A stretch of DNA of 10,963 nucleotides, taken from Pseudomonadota bacterium (GTDB lineage: Bacteria > Pseudomonadota > Gammaproteobacteria > Xanthomonadales > Xanthomonadaceae). The stretch spans positions 1 through 10,963 of the forward strand of contig JAEWZE010000112.1 of the NCBI GenBank assembly GCA_023395465.1, in the 5' to 3' direction. Below are positions 6,278-10,963 of the stretch, piece by piece (positions within the stretch are counted from its first letter, which is position 1; every line of letters begins with the position of its first letter). Position numbers and translations under genes: made by a program. The notes beneath the pieces were generated by a model. It saw nothing but the letters and a program-made list of their open reading frames with translations. It was not told the origin of the DNA and did not search any database.

Positions 6278-7254
6278 AGCCTGTCCACCTGATCCCGGCA
6301 TTGGCGCTGGCCTTGAGCCTGGCGGCTTGCAGTGGTGAGCCGGACCAGCCTAGCCAGCCGGCAAACGACGCCCATGCTGACGAGGCCGCCGACCACGGCA
6401 CCGAGGCCGACGAACACGGTCATGAAGCGGGTGAAATCGCCAGCACGGTCATCCCTGCCGAAATTGCCGAAAAGTCCGGTATCCAGACGCGGCCCGTCGG
6501 CCCCGGCGTGATCGCCGACGAGCATGAGGTACAAGGCCTGCTGACCCCGGTAGAGGGCCGTGTTGCGCAGGTCACCGCCCGCTTCCCAGGCCCGATCCGC
6601 TCACTGCGCGCCAATGTCGGAGACCAGGTTCGCGCCGGCCAGACACTGGCGACGATCGAGAGCAACCTGAGCCTGAGCACCTACAGCGTCGCCGCGCCGA
6701 TCTCCGGTGTCGTCGTCGACCGCAGTGCCTCGGTCGGCGGCCTGGCCGGTGAGGGCGCGCCGCTGTTCGAGATCGCCGATCTCTCGCAGCTCTGGGTCGA
6801 CCTCCACATCTTTGGCGCCGACGCCCAGCACATCCAGCCGGGCGTGCCGGTGGCGGTCACCCGCATGAGCGATGGCGAGCTGGTCCACACCACGCTCGAA
6901 CGTGTGCTCCCCGGCATGGCCACGGCCAGCCAGAGCACTGTCGCCCGCGCAACGATCGACAACGCCGACAACCAATGGCGGCCGGGTACGGCGGTCAAGG
7001 CGCGGATCACGGTCGCGCAGGAGCCGGTGGACCTGATGGTGCCGCTGACCGCGCTGCAGTCGATGGATGGCCAGGAGGCCGTGTTCGTACGTGAGGGCGA
7101 GACGTACCTGACCCGACACGTCGAACTCGGTGCCCGCGATGCCAGGCAGGTGCAGATCCTCTCGGGCCTGAGCGAAGGCGAGGAGGTGGTCGTCGCGGAG
7201 AGCTACCTTATCAAGGCGGACATCGGCAAGGAGGGCGCGGCGCATGACCACTGA
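6274..7254 (+). CDS. czcB: CzcB-type periplasmic adaptor lipoprotein of the metal pump (326 aa)
   Basis: This membrane-fusion protein links CzcA to CzcC. A lipobox LSLAAC puts the lipidated Cys at residue 19, so the mature protein is anchored in the inner membrane. An acidic His-rich stretch (HADEAADHGTEADEHGHEAG, residues 30-49) and a terminal AHDH could bind metal. A lipoyl-like hairpin domain follows (RFPGPIRSLRANVGDQVRAG ... YSVAAPISGVVVDRSASVGG), then a beta-barrel (FEIADLSQLWVDLHIFGADA, WRPGTAVKARITV) and a membrane-proximal domain (VPLTALQSMDGQEAVFVREG, ILSGLSEGEEVVVAESYLIK). ATG 6274 overlaps the czcC stop and has AAGGAG seven bases upstream; the open frame extends back to 6121 inside czcC but has no signal there. 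The end overlaps czcA by 11 bases. It is shorter than the classic 520-residue CzcB but within the range of family members. Confidence 0.93.
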   Translation: MKPVHLIPALALALSLAACSGEPDQPSQPANDAHADEAADHGTEADEHGHEAGEIASTVIPAEIAEKSGIQTRPVGPGVIADEHEVQGLLTPVEGRVAQVTARFPGPIRSLRANVGDQVRAGQTLATIESNLSLSTYSVAAPISGVVVDRSASVGGLAGEGAPLFEIADLSQLWVDLHIFGADAQHIQPGVPVAVTRMSDGELVHTTLERVLPGMATASQSTVARATIDNADNQWRPGTAVKARITVAQEPVDLMVPLTALQSMDGQEAVFVREGETYLTRHVELGARDARQVQILSGLSEGEEVVVAESYLIKADIGKEGAAHDH

Positions 7255-10200
7255 CGCCGTAGCCCTCCAGTCGGGCCTGCTGGAGCGAATCGTCCGGTTC
7301 TCGATCCGACATCGCTGGATGATGCTGGTGCTGACCCTCGGGCTGATCGGCGTGGGCATCTGGAGCTTCACCCGGCTCCCGATCGATGCAACGCCCGACA
7401 TCACGAACGTCCAGGTACAGATCAACACCGAGGCGTCCGGCTACTCGCCACTGGAGTCCGAGCAGCGGGTTACCTACCCGATCGAGACGGCACTCGCCGG
7501 CCTGCCGCGGCTCGACTACACGCGCTCGCTGTCCCGATACGGCTTGTCGCAGGTCACAGTGGTGTTCGAGGACGGCACCGACCTGTACTTCGCCCGGCAG
7601 CAGGTGGCCGAACGCCTGCAGCAGATCCGCTCGCAGATCCCAGAAGGACTGGAGCCCGAAATGGGGCCGATCTCGACCGGGTTGGGCGAGATCTTCCTGT
7701 ACACCGTCGACGCGGCGCCCGGGGCGGCCAAGCCGGACGGCACGCCGTGGACCGCCACCGACCTCCGCACCCTGCAGGACTGGGTCATCCGGCCGCAGAT
7801 GCGCAACACACCGGGGGTGACCGAGGTCAACACGATCGGCGGCTTCGAGCGGCAGATCCACATCACGCCGGACCCGTCCAAACTGGTTGCACTCGGCTTC
7901 ACGCTGCAGGACATCGTCGACGCGGTGGCGGCCAACAACCAGAACATGGGCGCCGGTTACATTGAGCGCAATGGCCAGCAGTACCTGGTGCGCGTGCCCG
8001 GCCAGGTCGGCGGGATCGACGAGATCCGGAACATCGTGCTGGACCGACGCGACGGCCTGCCGATCCGGGTCGCTGACGTGGCACAGGTGGGTGAGGGTCC
8101 GGAGCTTCGTACGGGCGCGGCGACCCAGAACGGGGAAGAGGTCGTGCTGGGCACAGTGTCGATGCTGGTGGGCTCCAACAGCCGCACCGTCGCGCAGGCC
8201 GCGGCGGCGAAGCTGCAGGATGCGAACGCAAGTTTGCCGGAAGGCGTCACCGCGACGGCGGTCTACGACCGCACCGGGCTGGTCGAACGCACGATGCAGA
8301 CCATCTCGAAGAACCTGATCGAGGGTGCCTTGCTGGTGATCGTGGTCCTGTTCCTGCTGTTGGGGAACTTCCGCGCAGCACTCATCACCGCCGCCGTCAT
8401 CCCCCTGGCGATGCTGTTCACCATCACCGGAATGGTGCGCGGCGGCGTGTCGGGGAACCTGATGAGTCTCGGTGCGCTCGACTTCGGGCTGATCGTCGAT
8501 GGCGCGGTCATCATCATCGAGAATGTTCTGCGGCGGTTTGGCGAGATGCAGCACCGACTTGGGCGGACGTTGACACGCGAGGAACGCAACGACCTGACGG
8601 CCACTGCCACGGTCGAAGTCATCCGGCCCAGCCTGTTCGGCATGTTCATCATCGCCGCGGTGTACCTGCCGATTTTCGCGCTGACCGGGATCGAGGGAAA
8701 GATGTTCCACCCGATGGCGATCACCGTGGTGCTGGCCCTCACCGGTGCAATGGTCCTGTCGCTGACCTTCGTTCCCGCGTCCATCGCGATCTTCATGGGT
8801 AACCGCGTCGAGGAGAAGGAGAACAGACTGGTCCAATGGACGCGGCGGCGCTATGAGCCGTTGCTTGCGTGGTCGCTTCGCCGGCAAAACTGGGTCCTTG
8901 GCGGGGCACTGATGCTGGTCGTCGTGTCCCTGCTACTCGCCACACGCCTGGGCAGCGAGTTCATTCCCAGCTTGGACGAGGGCGACCTCGCCATGCAGGC
9001 GATCCGCATTCCCGGAACGGGCCTGGAGCAGTCGGTGAAGATGCAACTGGCCGTGGAAGAACGCCTGATGCAGGTTCCGGAAGTCGAGCGTGTCTTCAGC
9101 AGGATTGGCACGGCGGAGGTGGCCACCGACCCGATGCCACCGAACGTGGCGGACACCTACCTGATGGTGAAACCACGCGGGCAATGGCCCGATCCACGCA
9201 AGCGCAGGGATGTGCTGATCGACGAAATCGAAGCGGCAGTGGCGACGCTTCCCGGCAACAACTACGAGTACTCGCAACCGATCGAGATGCGGACCAACGA
9301 GCTGATCTCCGGCGTGCGTGCGGATGTGGCGGTCAAGGTGTTCGGTGACGACCTGGACACGCTGGTCGAGGTGGCCGAACAGGTCGAGGCGGCTGCCAGG
9401 CAGGTCGAGGGCGCGGTCGACGTCAACACCGAACAGGCAACCGGCTTGCCACTGCTGACGATCGTCCCGGACCGCGCAGCGCTTGCGCGCTTCGGACTGA
9501 ATCCGGGGATCGTGCAGCAGACCGTTGCCACTGCGGTGGGTGGCCAGGTGGCCAGCCAGCTGTTCGAGGGCGACCGCCGCTTCGACATCGTGGTTCGACT
9601 GCCGGAACAGATGCGTGTCGATCCGATCGCCCTGCAGGACCTGCCGATCCCCTTGCCCGACGTTGCGAACGCGGATCGGTCGAGCTTGGAGCCACGCTGG
9701 GCGACCGCGCGGACCGTACCGCTGCGGGAGCTCGCGAAGATCGAGAGCCTGCTGGGGCCCAACCAGATCAACCGCGAGAATGGAAAGCGCCGGGTGGTGG
9801 TCACCGCCAACGTGCGTGATCGCGACTTGGGTAGCTTCGTCGAAGAGCTGCAGCAGCGCGTCGGGCAGCAGGTGAACGTACCCGAGGGCTACTGGATCGA
9901 CTACGGCGGCACGTTCGAGCAGTTGATCTCGGCCAGCCAACGGCTCGCAGTAGTGGTACCAGTGACCTTGGTCCTCATCTTCGGCCTGTTGTTCATGGCC
10001 TTTGGCTCGGCCAGGGACGCGGTGATCGTGTTCAGCGGCGTGCCGCTGGCGCTGTCGGGCGGCGTGGCCGCACTGGCTCTGCGCGGTATCCCGTTGTCGA
10101 TCACCGCAGGTGTCGGCTTCATCGCGCTGTCCGGCGTGGCCGTGCTCAACGGCCTGGTCATGATCGCCTTCATTCGCAACCTGCGCGAACAAGGCCAGTC

Positions 10201-10453
10201 GCTGGACGACGCGGTCTTCAACGGCGCGCTCGGGCGGCTGCGGCCGGTCTTGATGACTGCCCTCGTGGCGTCGCTCGGCTTCGTCCCGATGGCGCTCAAT
10301 GTCGGCGCAGGCGCCGAGGTACAGCGTCCGCTCGCCACCGTGGTGATCGGCGGGATCGTGTCTTCAACGCTGCTCACCTTGCTTGTCCTGCCCACCCTCT
10401 ACCGTCTTCTGCACCGCGGCGACGCATCGATGCCGCAACGGGAGGCCCACTGA
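7244..10453 (+). CDS. czcA: CzcA-type heavy-metal efflux RND transporter (1069 aa)
   Basis: This is the inner-membrane proton/cation antiporter of the pump (HME-RND). The first membrane helix (MMLVLTLGLIGVGIWSFTRL) precedes PIDATPDITNVQVQINTEA, the hallmark start of the family. The fourth helix carries DFGLIVDGAVIIIEN with Asp413, Asp419 and Glu426, the proton-relay pattern of divalent-cation (Zn/Co/Cd/Ni) members; Cu/Ag pumps such as CusA differ here. Other family signatures are GTAEVATDPMPPNVADTYLM, QPIEMRTNELISGVRADVAV and the second transmembrane half with GVGFIALSGVAVLNGLVMI. Full length, no disruption. ATG 7244 has AAGGAGG (7228-7234) 9 bases upstream. The stop lies one base before the next start. 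Substrate cannot be fixed more narrowly than Zn/Cd/Co/Ni. Confidence 0.96.
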   Translation: MTTDAVALQSGLLERIVRFSIRHRWMMLVLTLGLIGVGIWSFTRLPIDATPDITNVQVQINTEASGYSPLESEQRVTYPIETALAGLPRLDYTRSLSRYGLSQVTVVFEDGTDLYFARQQVAERLQQIRSQIPEGLEPEMGPISTGLGEIFLYTVDAAPGAAKPDGTPWTATDLRTLQDWVIRPQMRNTPGVTEVNTIGGFERQIHITPDPSKLVALGFTLQDIVDAVAANNQNMGAGYIERNGQQYLVRVPGQVGGIDEIRNIVLDRRDGLPIRVADVAQVGEGPELRTGAATQNGEEVVLGTVSMLVGSNSRTVAQAAAAKLQDANASLPEGVTATAVYDRTGLVERTMQTISKNLIEGALLVIVVLFLLLGNFRAALITAAVIPLAMLFTITGMVRGGVSGNLMSLGALDFGLIVDGAVIIIENVLRRFGEMQHRLGRTLTREERNDLTATATVEVIRPSLFGMFIIAAVYLPIFALTGIEGKMFHPMAITVVLALTGAMVLSLTFVPASIAIFMGNRVEEKENRLVQWTRRRYEPLLAWSLRRQNWVLGGALMLVVVSLLLATRLGSEFIPSLDEGDLAMQAIRIPGTGLEQSVKMQLAVEERLMQVPEVERVFSRIGTAEVATDPMPPNVADTYLMVKPRGQWPDPRKRRDVLIDEIEAAVATLPGNNYEYSQPIEMRTNELISGVRADVAVKVFGDDLDTLVEVAEQVEAAARQVEGAVDVNTEQATGLPLLTIVPDRAALARFGLNPGIVQQTVATAVGGQVASQLFEGDRRFDIVVRLPEQMRVDPIALQDLPIPLPDVANADRSSLEPRWATARTVPLRELAKIESLLGPNQINRENGKRRVVVTANVRDRDLGSFVEELQQRVGQQVNVPEGYWIDYGGTFEQLISASQRLAVVVPVTLVLIFGLLFMAFGSARDAVIVFSGVPLALSGGVAALALRGIPLSITAGVGFIALSGVAVLNGLVMIAFIRNLREQGQSLDDAVFNGALGRLRPVLMTALVASLGFVPMALNVGAGAEVQRPLATVVIGGIVSSTLLTLLVLPTLYRLLHRGDASMPQREAH

Positions 10454-10454
10454 G

Positions 10455-10963
10455 GTGAGCGAAGAGAAGATCGAGATACACGGCGCGCACCAGCGCCGGA
10501 TCCTGTTGATCGTCCTTGCCCTGAACCTCGCGCTGGCCGCGGGGTTCGGGGTCACGGGCGTCGCCGCCGGCTCAAGCGCCCTGATCGCAAATGGACTGGA
10601 CAATGCGTCCGACAGCGCCGTCTACATCATCACCCTGCTCGCACTTAGTCGCTCACAAGCCTGGAAAAGGTCGGCGGCCAAGGTGTCCGGCTGGCTGTTG
10701 ATCCTGTTCGCCGCTGGAATCCTGGTTGACGTGGGCCGTCGGTTCCTGGGTGACGCCGAGCCCATTGGCACGACGATGATGGTGATGGCGTTGGGGGCCG
10801 GCCTGGTAAACGCGACCTGCGTGTGGCTGCTCAAGCAAATCCGGCAGGCCAATGTGAACGTGCGTGCCGCGACGACCTTCAGCACCAACGATTTCATCGC
10901 CAACGCAGGCGTGCTCGTGGGTGGCGGACTGGTGCTGTGGACCGGGCGGGCCTGGCCCGACCT
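10455..10963 (+). CDS. CDF-family cation transporter, small CzcD-like type (partial, C-terminus outside window)
   Basis: The first 169 residues are visible, and the frame is open at the window end. GTG 10455 is used because GGGAGG (10440-10445) lies 9 bases upstream and it follows the czcA stop with a one-base gap. At least four membrane segments can be seen (LLIVLALNLALAAGFGVTGV; residues 56-64; GWLLILFAAGILVDV; residues 151-162). The second helix holds GLDNASDSAVY with Asp49xxxAsp53, the CDF metal site. In the fifth, STNDFIANAGVL gives Asp146xxxAsn150 in place of the usual His/AspxxxAsp. I recall a subfamily of about 200-residue CDF proteins beside czc and copper genes with the same NDxxxN pattern and a following WPDL, so this is probably normal for it. 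It would move cations from cytoplasm to periplasm, feeding CzcCBA. Confidence 0.88.
   Translation, partial: MSEEKIEIHGAHQRRILLIVLALNLALAAGFGVTGVAAGSSALIANGLDNASDSAVYIITLLALSRSQAWKRSAAKVSGWLLILFAAGILVDVGRRFLGDAEPIGTTMMVMALGAGLVNATCVWLLKQIRQANVNVRAATTFSTNDFIANAGVLVGGGLVLWTGRAWPD

Noticed and set aside
5123..6401. Open frames on the minus strand opposite czcC (5123-6301, 5529-6401)
   Set aside because: Same cause: by-products of the czcC codon pattern, low-complexity composition.
7211..10192. Long open frames on the minus strand opposite czcA (7211-8887 and 8933-10192)
   Set aside because: Mirror frames of a GC-rich coding strand; rich in Arg, His, Gln and Asp with no domain, and opposite a fully conserved RND gene.
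7244..10453. Cu/Ag (CusA-type) assignment of the RND pump
   Set aside because: The helix-4 pattern DFGxxxDGAxxxxEN is that of divalent-cation pumps, and the operon carries a CDF gene and a CzcC-type channel.
1..10963. CRISPR arrays, tRNA or rRNA genes
   Set aside because: No regularly spaced repeats and no cloverleaf or rRNA-like segments were seen on either strand.

Overview
The window looks like a genomic island from a GC-rich gammaproteobacterium, most plausibly Xanthomonadaceae/Lysobacteraceae (the Stenotrophomonas, Luteimonas and Lysobacter group). That placement is inferred from the codon style of the right half and from the IS5-type and Czc-type genes; no taxonomic marker gene is present. 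It has two parts of different character. The left part (about 1-4500) is accessory DNA with lower and uneven GC: bases 2101-2160 hold 24 G/C of 60. The right part (4549 to the end) is a compact GC-rich metal-efflux operon: bases 8161-8220 hold 44 G/C of 60.

Left part. Bases 1-268 are the right end of an IS5-family insertion sequence: the transposase C-terminus, a hairpin-rich trailer, a terminal inverted repeat ending at 268, and a CTAA target duplication at 269-272. Next comes a gene of unknown function (434-1393, +) whose protein ends in ...SDEGDIPF, the C-terminal tip typical of single-stranded DNA-binding proteins. Facing it is a 639-residue protein (3715-1796, -) with the ordered motifs of a family B DNA polymerase of the protein-primed/DNA_pol_B_2 type. 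Its motifs B and C are altered, and I can recognise no exonuclease active site. Between the two converging genes lies a decayed second copy of the polymerase gene's 3' end (1482-1708). A gene-poor stretch (3716-4548) follows, holding a short hairpin repeat and at most a 40-residue secreted peptide.

Right part. The operon runs, all on +: a small His-rich secreted protein (CzcI-like), czcC (outer-membrane channel), czcB (periplasmic lipoprotein adaptor), czcA (heavy-metal RND pump) and a cation diffusion facilitator cut by the window edge. From czcC onward start and stop codons overlap or nearly touch, which points to one transcript. CzcCBA would export Zn/Cd/Co (possibly Ni) from periplasm or cytoplasm to the outside, and the CDF protein would move cations from cytoplasm to periplasm.

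The part most likely to be undescribed is the polymerase-like gene with its SSB-tailed neighbour and the fossil duplicate between them.
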